Source of the DNA: Ravibacter sp964559125
GTDB taxonomy: Bacteria > Bacteroidota > Bacteroidia > Cytophagales > Spirosomataceae
DNA: 64,000 bases
Reading direction: 5' to 3'
NCBI GenBank assembly: GCA_964559125.1
Contig: CAZLGW010000011.1
Span: 80,658 to 144,657 of the forward strand
The notes under the pieces were generated by a model. It searched no databases. It worked only from the letters and a program-made list of their open reading frames with translations, and was not told the origin of the DNA. Positions 50,019-59,226 of the stretch are shown here, in pieces. A program made the position numbers and the translations under genes. The first letter of the stretch is position 1. Every line of letters begins with the position of its first letter.

Positions 50019-53000
50019 CTAAAAACTAAAGCGGACGCCTCCTACGAAGTTTCTCATCAGCGGAACATCGCTTATGCCGGTTTCGGGATCCCATCCCTGC
50101 CATTTCGTCCATACATACGGGTTCTTGGCAGATACATAGAAGCTGCAATTGGATAGCTTCAATGTTTGGAGCATCGAAGAGCTCAATGCATAGCTGAGCG
50201 ATACGTCCTGCAGCCTTACAAAACTGCGGCTCTGGTAAATACCGCTCTGGCGAGGCGGGTTGTTGTAGATCCCTGTTGTATTTTCAGTAGGTGCATCCGG
50301 ACGCCAGTAGGCATTGATCAGGGAGTTGTTCATCCGCTGCGGCATGTAGTAGCGCGGGTTGATATTGTCGGCATTGTCTGCCATGTAATACCCGTTTCCG
50401 CCTTGTATCGAGTTGAACATGACACTTAGTGAAAATCCTCTGTACGACAGCGTATTGGTGATTGCGAAACGATAGTTAGGCTCGCGGTAGCCTATTACGG
50501 TACGGTCAGCATCGGGTGTGATCTGGTTGTCGCCGTTCAGGTCGTCGTAGCGGAACTGCCCCGGGAACCAGCCGGCATAGGGGATCTGCTTATTGAAGAA
50601 TTCCTGCTCGGTCCACACGCCGCCCGACATCCTGTAATCGTAGATGGATGAAATAGGCTCACCAACAAACCACCCGTTACCGGGATCCGCATCATTGCCA
50701 TTGCCATATAGCTTGGTGATCTTGCTGCGGTTGAGCGAAAAGACAAATGCAGTTTCCCATTTCAGGTCGCCTGTCATATTTTTAGAATTGACCAGCAGGT
50801 CGATACCCTTGTTTTGTACCCCACCGATATTGGCCCATACATCAGGATAGCCGGATGCTCTTGGAAGCTGCCTGCGGACTAGTACGTCACGGGTTTGAGA
50901 GGTGTAAAGGTCCACAGCACCGGTAATGCGGTTATTTAAGAATCCGTAGTCTACGCCGAGGTTAAAAGATCCCGTGGTTTCCCAGCTCAGGTTGGAGTTG
51001 CCAAGTGTAGAAGGGAAGAGTCCTACCGCTGGTGATTCACCGTACACATAGTAGCGGGTGCCCATACGCGAAAGGCTGGAATACCGGCCTATTCCCTGGT
51101 TTCCGTTTACACCATAGGAAACTCTCAGCTTGCCGTAGTAATTGCCTGCTCCGCTAAGAGCCGCTTCTTCGGAAAATACCCAGGCTGCCGATAACGAGGG
51201 GAAATTAGCCCATTTGTTGTTGGCTCCAAAGCCTGAATAACCGTCCCGACGGAAAGTCCCGGTGAGGATATACCGCGAATTGAACGAATAATTCAACCTT
51301 GCCATCAGACCTATACTGCTTTCATCCCAGGCGCTGCTTTCTACACGGGCGATAGTGGCAAGGCCCATGTTGTTATATCCCAACACCTCGTTGTCAAAAC
51401 CCTGTGCCGTTAGCGTAGAGGCGCTACCTGCCCTTTCCTCGCGGGTATACAGCAAAGTAAGATTTATGTTATGCTTGTCAAACGAGCGGGTGTAGTTGAC
51501 AATGTTATTGAGGATCCAGTCCTTATTCTGGGTCGGGTTTTTAGTGGCCAACCCCCTGTTGGAAACACCCTGAGGAGTATTGTAATTATGGTAGGTGTTG
51601 TTGTTGCCGAAGGCAAACCGGTTGTTGAAATTGAGGTCGTAGGACAGACCCGGTATCCAGGGTACATCGATTTTGGCCCTTCCGGTCATCTGGAGTTGAT
51701 TAGTCTTGTCCGAGTTATTGATGTAGGTATACACCAGCGGATAAGGCTGGAAGAGTTCTCCACCCAGGTAAATATCGTAGTTGGGCTGTCCGATATAGTT
51801 GTTGGCAAGCGGACTGGCTACGCGGGCGTTGGCAAGCGATGCCGGGATACCCGATTCATCAGTGTAAGCATAGGCTGAGTTGAAAGTCAGTTTCAGCCAG
51901 CTGTTGACGTTGCTTTCGAGGTTAGTTCTAAGTGTCAGGCGTTTGAACTGGTCGTTGACCTGTATGCCGTCAACATCGGTATAGGAGCCTGAAACGAAGT
52001 AGTTCAGCTTTCCACCACTTTTGCCCGACATGTTCAGATCGTAGTTGCGGATAGGCGCCCTTCTTATTACGGCATCCACCCAGTCAACCTCTCTGCGGGC
52101 CAGATAATTGTCTCTTTCTTCCTGGGTAAGCAGGTAGGAAGCCACCAGATCGCGGTTGGTTACGTCGGGCCTTACGGGCCTGCCTTCAGCGCTGGTCGGA
52201 TTGGTGGCGTACCAGCGGTAGACCTGGTCTTGGTGTGTGTAGTCCACCAAACGGACGGCAAACTCTTCTCCGTTCATGACCCGCATCGGGTTGTTGGTCA
52301 TGCTCTGAAAACCATGATAGGTATTAAAGGAAATGGAAGGCTTGTCGGTTTTTCCACTTTTCGTGGTGATAATAATCACACCGTTGGCTGAACGTGAGCC
52401 GTATACAGAAACTGCACTTGCATCTTTCAGAACATCGATTGTCTCCACATCGTTGACATTGATATCTGCCAGCGATCCGTTATAGATGATATCATCGATT
52501 ACGATAAGCGGGCTGTTGGAAGCCGAAAGGGAGTTTTGTCCGCGGATCGAGAAAGAAGGTTCAGCACTGGCCCCACCCCTGTTTTCGATGTTAACCCCGG
52601 GAGCGGCCCCGGTCAGCGCCTGCATGATGTTGACGTTGGCCTGGTTTTGCCTTTCCTGCATGTTTACTCTCACAACAGAGCCGGTAAGGTCACTTTTTTT
52701 CATGGTACCATAACCCACTACCACGAGTTCATCGAGGGCTTTGGTGTCGGATTCCATCCGGATGTCGATGACAGATTGGTTGGTTACGGACACCTCCTGG
52801 CTTACATACCCCACAAAGGAGAAGACCAGTGTTACGTCGCCGTCGGCGACGGACAGGGCAAAGCTCCCGTTTGCATCCGTGACGGTCCCCTGCTGGGTTC
52901 CCTTGACGATAATACTTACACCAGGTAATCCTTCTCCGCTTTCATCCGATACCGATCCGCGGATTTCCCGGGCAAACACTGCAGACCGTCCTGCGGGTAC

Positions 53001-53402
53001 TTTCAGGCCTTCGAGGAAGGACTGCTTCTCTTCGACGGCCTTTGGTGTAAGCAATATCCTTCCGGAAAGTACCTGGTAGGAGATTTCGAGAGGATTCAGC
53101 AGCATGTCGAGGGTTTCGGAAAGAGACTTACCGCTTACATGAAGCGATACCCGCCGGTGCGCCCTGATGGTCTTCTGGCTGAAGGCAAATTTAATATCTG
53201 CCTGCTTTTCGAGTAAGGTCAGGATGCTCCTGAGTTCGGTCCTTTCGACATTGAGCGTGACGCTCCTGGCCAGCAATTCCTGCGCGGATGTCCCGCTTGC
53301 CACCGCTGTAACGGTGAAAATCACGAGAATAATAAACTGTGTCAGTGAAATTTTCATCAGCATGAAGAGGTGTGAGCACCTTTTTGCTTTCTTTTTTTCC
53401 AT
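50019..53402 (-). CDS. SusC/RagA TonB-linked transporter with STN domain
   Basis: About 1127 residues from ATG 53402; an in-frame TTG at 53429 was rejected. Signal peptide (ISLTQFIILVIFTVTAVASG), then an STN domain (about 40-110: ARSVTLNVERTELRSILTLL... ISYQVLSGRILL) that contacts FecR, carboxypeptidase-like domain (EIRGSVSDESGEGLPGVSII), plug with LDELVVVGYGTMKKSDLTGSV and the SusC motif VETIDVLKDASAVSVYGSRS, and a C-terminal barrel ending VGGVRFSF. Upstream FecR and ECF sigma make this a trans-envelope signalling receptor: ligand binding should induce its own operon. Confidence 0.95.
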   Translation of the reverse strand: MEKKKAKRCSHLFMLMKISLTQFIILVIFTVTAVASGTSAQELLARSVTLNVERTELRSILTLLEKQADIKFAFSQKTIRAHRRVSLHVSGKSLSETLDMLLNPLEISYQVLSGRILLTPKAVEEKQSFLEGLKVPAGRSAVFAREIRGSVSDESGEGLPGVSIIVKGTQQGTVTDANGSFALSVADGDVTLVFSFVGYVSQEVSVTNQSVIDIRMESDTKALDELVVVGYGTMKKSDLTGSVVRVNMQERQNQANVNIMQALTGAAPGVNIENRGGASAEPSFSIRGQNSLSASNSPLIVIDDIIYNGSLADINVNDVETIDVLKDASAVSVYGSRSANGVIIITTKSGKTDKPSISFNTYHGFQSMTNNPMRVMNGEEFAVRLVDYTHQDQVYRWYATNPTSAEGRPVRPDVTNRDLVASYLLTQEERDNYLARREVDWVDAVIRRAPIRNYDLNMSGKSGGKLNYFVSGSYTDVDGIQVNDQFKRLTLRTNLESNVNSWLKLTFNSAYAYTDESGIPASLANARVASPLANNYIGQPNYDIYLGGELFQPYPLVYTYINNSDKTNQLQMTGRAKIDVPWIPGLSYDLNFNNRFAFGNNNTYHNYNTPQGVSNRGLATKNPTQNKDWILNNIVNYTRSFDKHNINLTLLYTREERAGSASTLTAQGFDNEVLGYNNMGLATIARVESSAWDESSIGLMARLNYSFNSRYILTGTFRRDGYSGFGANNKWANFPSLSAAWVFSEEAALSGAGNYYGKLRVSYGVNGNQGIGRYSSLSRMGTRYYVYGESPAVGLFPSTLGNSNLSWETTGSFNLGVDYGFLNNRITGAVDLYTSQTRDVLVRRQLPRASGYPDVWANIGGVQNKGIDLLVNSKNMTGDLKWETAFVFSLNRSKITKLYGNGNDADPGNGWFVGEPISSIYDYRMSGGVWTEQEFFNKQIPYAGWFPGQFRYDDLNGDNQITPDADRTVIGYREPNYRFAITNTLSYRGFSLSVMFNSIQGGNGYYMADNADNINPRYYMPQRMNNSLINAYWRPDAPTENTTGIYNNPPRQSGIYQSRSFVRLQDVSLSYALSSSMLQTLKLSNCSFYVSAKNPYVWTKWQGWDPETGISDVPLMRNFVGGVRFSF

Positions 53403-53498
53403 AATTTTAGATGTTTCTGTTTTTGCCAAAAAATAGGATCCATTGCTACCGCTTGTTCACCGGGCAAGGATGAACGATAAAACGCGGCAGCTTTTGAG

Positions 53499-53539
53499 GC
53501 GCCGGGGTGGTGGTGAGAGACCTCCCGGCGCTGTTTTTT
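53499..53539 (+). terminator. Hairpin with T-tract between fecR-like and susC genes, plus-strand sense
   Basis: GCGCCGGG (53499-53506) pairs with CCCGGCGC (53524-53531), then TG and six T on the plus strand. No plus-strand gene ends here; on the minus strand, the direction of the operon, the stem has no T-tract. It could stop antisense transcription or act as an mRNA processing stem between fecR and susC. Confidence 0.4.
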
Positions 53540-53615
53540 CTCGATCTCCTGTATTTGTGTCTACATAGGCTTGACTTTTTAGTTGTTTTTTACAGGGCGT
53601 TTTCTGCGGATTTTC

Positions 53616-54656
53616 TCATTCGCAGCCAATACCGCTTATTAATATACGAGTACCTTTTGTTTCATACCGGGCCCCTACAGACTTACAAACCAGTTCGAGC
53701 GCATCGTAAAGCGCCAATCCGTTGATATCGCCGGTAAAAGTACATTCCTCCAATCCCTCGTGGGACAATACGATCTCTATTCCGAATTTTTTAAATAGGA
53801 GAGGAGCTATGTCCCTTATCTTGTCATTATCGAAAATCATCTCGATAGCAGCAGGCGCCTGAATGGCGACCGGTACTTCCACCACGCCGGTCAGCAGATG
53901 GCCGTTTTCGGGGTAATAGGTGACCCGCTGGTTGGGTGTAAGCACTACGCCGCTCTGAGTTTTAGGCAACGTATTCTCCGGGTTTTTGTCTTCGCCGGTG
54001 CTTTCAAATACCGATACCTTCCCGCTTACGACTTCCACTTCCAATGATTTGTTTTTCTGATGAGTCCTGATCCAGAAACTGGTACCCAATACCTGCGTGA
54101 CGAGCTTGCCGTTGTGGACCAGGAAGGGGCGTTCGGGATCAGGGGCGATTTCAAAAAAAGCGCCGCCGGTGAGCATGACCTCTCTTTTTTCTGCCTGGAA
54201 CCGCTCCGGGTAGTCCAGTGTACTGCCGGGCAAAAGTGTCACCTGGCTGCCGTCTCCGAGCAGTACCTTGACAGGCTCATTGCCGTCATTCATTTTTTGT
54301 ATCCGGTCGGGCAGTTTCATCGAAACCGTATTGCGCTGTTCCACCGGCTTTTCCGGCCGGTAAAAGTTCCAGGCCAAACCCACGCCTATCAGCAGCATCG
54401 CCGCAGCTCCTGTATAAAGCCAGGCAAGCGTCGGTCTCCGGCTTTTTCTTTCCGGAAAAAGCTCCCCGGACTGCAGGTCGGTCCGGATATTGTTCCATAA
54501 CTTATCCTCCAGCAGCATCTTCTCCTCATCTGATAGCCGTATATCATCCCCTTTGTGTAAACGGTCGTACCATTGATGAATCTTCCGCTGTTCATCATCG
54601 TCGCATTCTCCCCTTACGTAGCGACGCAACAATTCATGTACCTGTTTTTTATCCAT
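53616..54656 (-). CDS. FecR family anti-sigma factor
   Basis: 346 residues from ATG 54656 (a longer frame to 54692 was rejected). Cytoplasmic N-terminal anti-sigma helix (MDKKQVHELLRRYVRGECDDDEQR onward), one membrane helix (LAWLYTGAAAMLLIGVGLAW, about 82-101), periplasmic FecR domain (VLLGDGSQVTLLPGSTLDYP, REVMLTGGAFFEI, VLGTSFWIRTH) and a C-terminal STN-like/DUF4974 domain (EMIFDNDKIRDIAPLLFKKF). Relays the signal from the SusC STN domain to the ECF sigma factor encoded 179 bases upstream. Confidence 0.93.
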   Translation of the reverse strand: MDKKQVHELLRRYVRGECDDDEQRKIHQWYDRLHKGDDIRLSDEEKMLLEDKLWNNIRTDLQSGELFPERKSRRPTLAWLYTGAAAMLLIGVGLAWNFYRPEKPVEQRNTVSMKLPDRIQKMNDGNEPVKVLLGDGSQVTLLPGSTLDYPERFQAEKREVMLTGGAFFEIAPDPERPFLVHNGKLVTQVLGTSFWIRTHQKNKSLEVEVVSGKVSVFESTGEDKNPENTLPKTQSGVVLTPNQRVTYYPENGHLLTGVVEVPVAIQAPAAIEMIFDNDKIRDIAPLLFKKFGIEIVLSHEGLEECTFTGDINGLALYDALELVCKSVGARYETKGTRILISGIGCE

Positions 54657-54835
54657 CCGACTGTTTCGGTCTGTCCTTCCCTTAGGGAACAATTTATATA
54701 CCCCGGCAATATTAAAGCCGCAAATTTGGGTCTGATCCCTAATGTAGATAGGAAAACATTTAAAAATTTATATTATAATAGTTGTTATCTGTGAATATTC
54801 TTTGATATGTCCAAATATCAAGCGGCCGGAGGCTT

Positions 54836-55414
54836 CTACTTCAGGCCTAACCATATCGCCAGGATCAGCGTATCGCTCAGGTAAACGCGCAAGTACCTTA
54901 AAGCTTTGCTCAGATGATATTCAACCGCTTTTTCGGAGAGTTTGAAATGAGCGGCAATTTTTGATACCGGCCAGTGGTGAAAGCGGCTGAGACGAAATAT
55001 CTCTTTCGATTTTTCCGGTAGATCCTCCAACCCCTTGTCGATAGTTTCCAGGAGGTCGTTGAAGAATATGGTCTCTTCCGTAGTTGTATCTTCCCTCAGG
55101 CTCAGATCTTCCAGGCACTCATCGAAGTCGTCGAGCAGGATACGGGACCTGTAATAATCGATCGTTTCGTAACGTACTGCCGAAAACAGGTACCGGTTGA
55201 GATCGGTAATAGCGAGCGCTTTTCTTTCTCTCCACAGCCTGGTAAAAATGTCCTGGACAATTTCTTCGGCAATTTCCTTCCGGCCTGTTTTCCGGTATAC
55301 CACCCGGTACATCGGGTACCAGTATTTCCGGTAAATGCTACTGAATGCCGCTGCATCTCCCGACCGAAACGCCTCCAGCAATAGGGAGTCCTTTTCCTGT
55401 TCCATGCTTTTCAA
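54836..55414 (-). CDS. ECF-type RNA polymerase sigma-70 factor
   Basis: 192 residues. Region 2: FSSIYRKYWYPMYRVVYRKT and EIAEEIVQDIFTRLWRER; region 4: LPEKSKEIFRLSRFHHWPVS followed by KIAAHFKLSEKAVEYHLSKA, the recognition HTH. The Bacteroidota FecI-like subgroup fits. Start ATG 55414 (Met4 at 55405 equally possible). First gene of the ECF-FecR-SusC-SusD unit, with a consensus -7 element 61 bases upstream. Confidence 0.94.
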   Translation of the reverse strand: MKSMEQEKDSLLLEAFRSGDAAAFSSIYRKYWYPMYRVVYRKTGRKEIAEEIVQDIFTRLWRERKALAITDLNRYLFSAVRYETIDYYRSRILLDDFDECLEDLSLREDTTTEETIFFNDLLETIDKGLEDLPEKSKEIFRLSRFHHWPVSKIAAHFKLSEKAVEYHLSKALRYLRVYLSDTLILAIWLGLK

Positions 55415-55806
55415 ATCAGTAGCAACATTAAGTCCGTTTCAGCTCCCGGTACAGAAAGGTCCGGTACCGGTTGTCAAAGATAGATAATACAGGAGTTTGT
55501 GTTGTTTTCTACGTATAAAAATCTGTACATTTTAAACCTGCATAACCCCTGAGTATCACCTCTGTGCAGTAATGATCCGTTGTTAAGGCTGCGGATACTC
55601 ATTCTTGAGGTCCAATTTTGTCTGATTGATAGTGATGTGTCCTTCTCTCGATAGCTGCCGTATTGAAATGTGCCCCGGAGGACTGCGGATTCAATTTCTG
55701 TTTTCAGATGTTGCTACTTTGCCTTAACTTCGTAGATAAGTTTAGCTCCTGTTTTCAAAACATCGGAATGCAGGGCGACCGGTAACCATAAAAACTGATT
55801 AGCACA
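55415..55806. other. Divergent intergenic region, ECF sigma / nuoA
   Basis: 392 bases without a gene. It holds a consensus -7 element for the sigma gene on the minus strand (55475-55482). Toward nuoA, a weaker CTACTTTGCC (55713-55722) resembles a -7 element. No other structure is seen. Confidence 0.45.
55475..55482 (-). promoter_or_regulatory. Candidate -7 element of the ECF sigma gene
   Basis: On the minus strand TATCTTTG matches TAnnTTTG exactly, 61 bases before the sigma ATG. This would be a housekeeping-sigma promoter giving basal expression of the regulator. Confidence 0.45.
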
Positions 55807-56304
55807 TTGATCTCAGATTTCGGCCAGATTTTCCTTTTCCTGGTAGGGGCTACCGTCCTCATTTCGGTAGTCCTGGGGATTTCAGCGTTGCTGCGGGTAA
55901 AAAATCCGAACGACGAGAAACTGACAACCTACGAGTCGGGGGAAGATCCGCAGGGAAATGCCAACGTACAGTTTACCATGCGGTTTTACGTAGTGGCCCT
56001 GGTATTTGTGCTTTTCGAGGTAGAGTTGCTGTTTATTTTTCCCTGGTCGGTGGTTTTCGGCGACCGGGAGCTGATAGCGGTAACCGGAGGTTTGTGGGGA
56101 TGGTTTGCAATGGCAGAGATGACTGTATTTGTGCTGATCCTGGTCGTTGGCCTTGCTTATGCCTGGAAAAAGGGCTACCTGGATTGGGTAGTGCCGCGTG
56201 TTCCGGTTTTAAGCGTCAGGTCGCCTGTCCCGATGGAGCTGTATGAGCAGTTTAATGCCCGGCAGAAAGAAAGCAAGCCCGCAGGCAGGAAGCAGGATGA
56301 TTAA
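55807..56304 (+). CDS. nuoA: NADH-quinone oxidoreductase subunit A
   Basis: Membrane subunit of respiratory complex I. 165 residues, longer than the usual 120-130 because of a polar C-terminal tail (ARQKESKPAGRKQDD). Three membrane helices, the family motif YESGEDPQGNANVQFTMRFY (about 42-61), and VFVLFEVELLFIFPWSVVF. Start is TTG at 55807: an in-frame TAA lies 18 bases upstream and no ATG precedes the first helix. First of nuoABC. Confidence 0.94.
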   Translation: MISDFGQIFLFLVGATVLISVVLGISALLRVKNPNDEKLTTYESGEDPQGNANVQFTMRFYVVALVFVLFEVELLFIFPWSVVFGDRELIAVTGGLWGWFAMAEMTVFVLILVVGLAYAWKKGYLDWVVPRVPVLSVRSPVPMELYEQFNARQKESKPAGRKQDD

Positions 56305-56325
56305 ACCGGGTTTATTTTTTGTGAT

Positions 56326-56847
56326 ATGGTCGAGCGTATAAAAACCGGCGACGGAGGAATAATACTCACTACCGCCGAAGACCTGGTTAACTGGGCCAGG
56401 TTGTCTTCTCTCTGGCCGATGGGTTTTGGTCTGGCCTGCTGCGCCATAGAAATGATGGGTGCATATGCTTCTCATTTCGACCTGGAGCGGTTCGGGGTTT
56501 TTCCGCGTCCGTCGCCGAGGCAATCGGATGTGATGATTGTGGCAGGAACTGTCACCTTTAAAATGGCCGACCGCGTGAGGAGGTTGTACGAGCAGATGCC
56601 TGAGCCTAGGTATGTCATTTCCATGGGAAGCTGCTCGAATTGCGGCGGGCCTTACTGGGAGCACGGCTATCATGTGGTCAAAGGGGTCGATCGTATTATT
56701 CCAGTCGATGTATATGTGCCGGGGTGCCCGCCCAGGCCCGAGGCGCTTATCGGGGGATTCCTGAAGCTCCAGGAGAAAATAAGAAAAGACCGGCCTTTTG
56801 CGCCTAAGCTGGCGCTCGAGGTAGAAAATGAAGGCCATCCTGTTTAA
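56326..56847 (+). CDS. nuoB: NADH-quinone oxidoreductase subunit B
   Basis: Peripheral subunit that carries the terminal [4Fe-4S] cluster N2 next to the quinone site. 173 residues; cluster ligands visible as the tandem pair in LACCAIEMMGA (about 45-46), SMGSCSNCGGPYW and PGCPPRPEALIGG. 21 bases after nuoA. Confidence 0.96.
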   Translation: MVERIKTGDGGIILTTAEDLVNWARLSSLWPMGFGLACCAIEMMGAYASHFDLERFGVFPRPSPRQSDVMIVAGTVTFKMADRVRRLYEQMPEPRYVISMGSCSNCGGPYWEHGYHVVKGVDRIIPVDVYVPGCPPRPEALIGGFLKLQEKIRKDRPFAPKLALEVENEGHPV

Positions 56848-56858
56848 CAGATCAGAAT

Positions 56859-57392
56859 ATGCAATTTGGTGAGATCGTATCGTCCCTTGCAGAAGAGTTT
56901 GGCGAAGAAATTGTAATTGCCGCCGACGAAGCCGCTATTCAGCCTTATATAGAGGTGTCGGCCGGAGAAATAGCCTCAGTGTGCCGTTTTCTTTTTGAAA
57001 ATCAGGAGCTCTTTTTTGACTACCTGGCCTGCATGACCGGTATCGATAACGGGCCGGAGAAGGGAACAATGGAGGTGATCTACCATTTGAATTCTATACC
57101 GCTGGGACATAGCCTGGTTATCAAAGTGACGATAGAGCGACTGCCCGGACCGGATCAATTACCCGTGGTTCCGACCGTGAGCGATATCTGGCGCACGGCC
57201 GACTGGCATGAGCGGGAGATATACGACCTGTTCGGGATCAGTTTTGAGGGACATCCCGATATGAGGCGTATCCTTATGCCTGCCGATTGGGAAGGATTCC
57301 CGCTGAGGAAAGATTACCAGGAGCAATTGTATTATCATGGTATAAAAGTTGCATATGAAGACCGGGATGACCCGGGGTTGGAGCATGGATAA
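56859..57392 (+). CDS. nuoC: NADH-quinone oxidoreductase subunit C
   Basis: 30-kDa complex I subunit. 177 residues with the signature TVSDIWRTADWHEREIYDLF, then GISFEGHPDMRRILMPADWE and PLRKDY. It is a separate NuoC, not a NuoCD fusion, and no nuoD follows: the next gene is unrelated. Eleven bases after nuoB. Confidence 0.95.
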   Translation: MQFGEIVSSLAEEFGEEIVIAADEAAIQPYIEVSAGEIASVCRFLFENQELFFDYLACMTGIDNGPEKGTMEVIYHLNSIPLGHSLVIKVTIERLPGPDQLPVVPTVSDIWRTADWHEREIYDLFGISFEGHPDMRRILMPADWEGFPLRKDYQEQLYYHGIKVAYEDRDDPGLEHG

Positions 57393-57474
57393 GAACGAGT
57401 AGTATAGTATATTTCCCGTCAGTATTCAGACCAGTTTCAATATTTCTCTTTAACTTGGTTGCAAACCAGCATCT

Positions 57475-59178
57475 ATGAACCATTTTATTTTCTCATTACT
57501 GCTGACCGTTTTTGCCCTGCGGCCGGTCTATGCCCAGCAGGATTCTGTGATCATTAAGGGGAAATTGCTGAACCTGAGCGGCCGGCTGTACCGGGAGGCA
57601 CCGGGTATCACATTTTCCAGGAATAACATACTGGCCCCGTCAAGCGAGCTGTCGGTAAATGCGGCTCTGCAGCCCGACGGCAGCTTCCGCGCATCCCTGC
57701 CGCTGGCGGCGGCTTCGGAGGAGATTTACCTGGATTACGGCGGAAAGGTATTTACCACTTTCCTGGCAAAAAGCGGCGAGGTAGAGATCACATTCGACGC
57801 CGATTCGATGTTTAAAACGTCGAGATTATTCAGCTTTAAAGGCGTGAATGCCGGCGCCAACAACCTGTATCCTTATTTCCTGGAACAGGAAAGCCGGCTT
57901 TTGGAATCCAACAAATCGTTGGGGAGCAATTTCCGGCAGATATTCATGAACCAGGGACTGGCGTCTGCCAAACAGAGCCTCCTGCAGAGGGCCAACCTTC
58001 GCCAGCGGGCACTGGCTTATCTTCTCAACGAGGGCAGGCAGTCGGGCGAGCTTACCGAATGGGTCAACTCCCTGATAGAAGATGAGAGCGCTACGTTCCT
58101 GATGGAATATTCACTGGATAACTTCAATGAGCTGAGCGCGGGAGACGATATGGATGTAAAGCGCTTTGCAACCTCGCCTCTTACTTACCAGAAAGTGCTC
58201 AGGGCCAACCGATTCAGGGAATATGCGATGAGAAACAGCGCTGTGAAAGCCCCGGCGGCCAGGAGAAATTCCGGGTCTCTCCCGGTAGATAGGATTGCAG
58301 TCCTGGTCAGACAGTATGTGCCTGATCTTTCGCAAAGTGAAGAAGATAAGCTGAAGCTGATCATTGAAAAGAAAAATGTGGATAAACAGGAGCTGGATTT
58401 CCTGAGCGGTGTTTATAAAAGGGGAGGGGAGAAGCTGACTACCATTGCTAACTTTGAAAGATCGGCGTCATTGCTGAGGGACGCTTACGAAGGTCCGGCG
58501 CTCGAGTTCCTCATAGCGGCATCTTTTGTCGAGGATTTTTACCGATATTTCCTGTCGGAGAAAAAGAACCTTTATGAGCATATCAGGAAAGGAATGTATA
58601 ACCAGAGTCTGAAATTATCGCTCGACGAGTTATACCGGATGGATGTAAAGGACAGCAGCGCCATTAAAAAAGCTCTTAGCACCACGCTGGGCAAGGCGCC
58701 TGTGGAAGTGGCGCCGGGAATCCTGATGGCCGAGAGTACCCAGAACGGCCGTAGCTGGCTGGATGAGACGCTGAAGCTTTACCAGGGGCGTACCATTTAC
58801 GTGATCAACTGGGACGTCTATAACGACTTCAGCCGCGACGACATGGAGAGTGCCGGCTTCCTGAGGCAGCAGCTACCCGCAAACGTATTGTTCCTTTACC
58901 TGCATGTTGCCGATCCCGAAAGGCCCCAATCTACAGACCGGGAGCTTAACGAGGGGGAACGGACGCTCTGGAAGCAATACGCGGTACGGCATAAGCTGGA
59001 AGGTACCCACTTATTCCTGGATGCAGGGCAGGTGATGCAGCTCGGGGTGCGGACTCCTGCTATCCCGGGCACCTACTATATCATCAGGCCCGACGGCAGG
59101 TATCATAGCAGGAATGCGCCCTCTCCCCAGAAGATCGGAGAAGCAGCCGATGCGATTTCCGATGCCGGCAGAAAATGA
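57475..59178 (+). CDS. Secreted thioredoxin-fold protein without CxxC
   Basis: 567 residues with signal peptide (MNHFIFSLLLTVFALRPVYA). Layout resembles Bacteroidota TlpA-type proteins: N-terminal beta domain like DUF4369 (VIIKGKLLNLSGRLYRE), a long helical middle (about 130-420), and a C-terminal thioredoxin-like fold from GRTIYVINWDVYNDFSRDD (about 438-456) to RTPAIPGTYYIIRPDGRYHS (cis-Pro segment). Where TlpA has W-C-x-x-C, this has WDVYND, so no disulfide chemistry is possible. A weak -7-like TAACTTGG lies 35 bases before the ATG. Between nuoC and glgB; role unknown, perhaps a redox-dead binding or sensing protein. Confidence 0.75.
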   Translation: MNHFIFSLLLTVFALRPVYAQQDSVIIKGKLLNLSGRLYREAPGITFSRNNILAPSSELSVNAALQPDGSFRASLPLAAASEEIYLDYGGKVFTTFLAKSGEVEITFDADSMFKTSRLFSFKGVNAGANNLYPYFLEQESRLLESNKSLGSNFRQIFMNQGLASAKQSLLQRANLRQRALAYLLNEGRQSGELTEWVNSLIEDESATFLMEYSLDNFNELSAGDDMDVKRFATSPLTYQKVLRANRFREYAMRNSAVKAPAARRNSGSLPVDRIAVLVRQYVPDLSQSEEDKLKLIIEKKNVDKQELDFLSGVYKRGGEKLTTIANFERSASLLRDAYEGPALEFLIAASFVEDFYRYFLSEKKNLYEHIRKGMYNQSLKLSLDELYRMDVKDSSAIKKALSTTLGKAPVEVAPGILMAESTQNGRSWLDETLKLYQGRTIYVINWDVYNDFSRDDMESAGFLRQQLPANVLFLYLHVADPERPQSTDRELNEGERTLWKQYAVRHKLEGTHLFLDAGQVMQLGVRTPAIPGTYYIIRPDGRYHSRNAPSPQKIGEAADAISDAGRK

Positions 59179-59226
59179 TATTTGGAAGAAAAATTACCCG
59201 CAACCGATATTTCAAATCAAACCACT

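Noticed and set aside
53499..53539. Terminator of the fecR/sigma transcript
   Set aside because: The T-tract is on the plus strand, against the direction of the operon, so it cannot be an ordinary intrinsic terminator for those genes.
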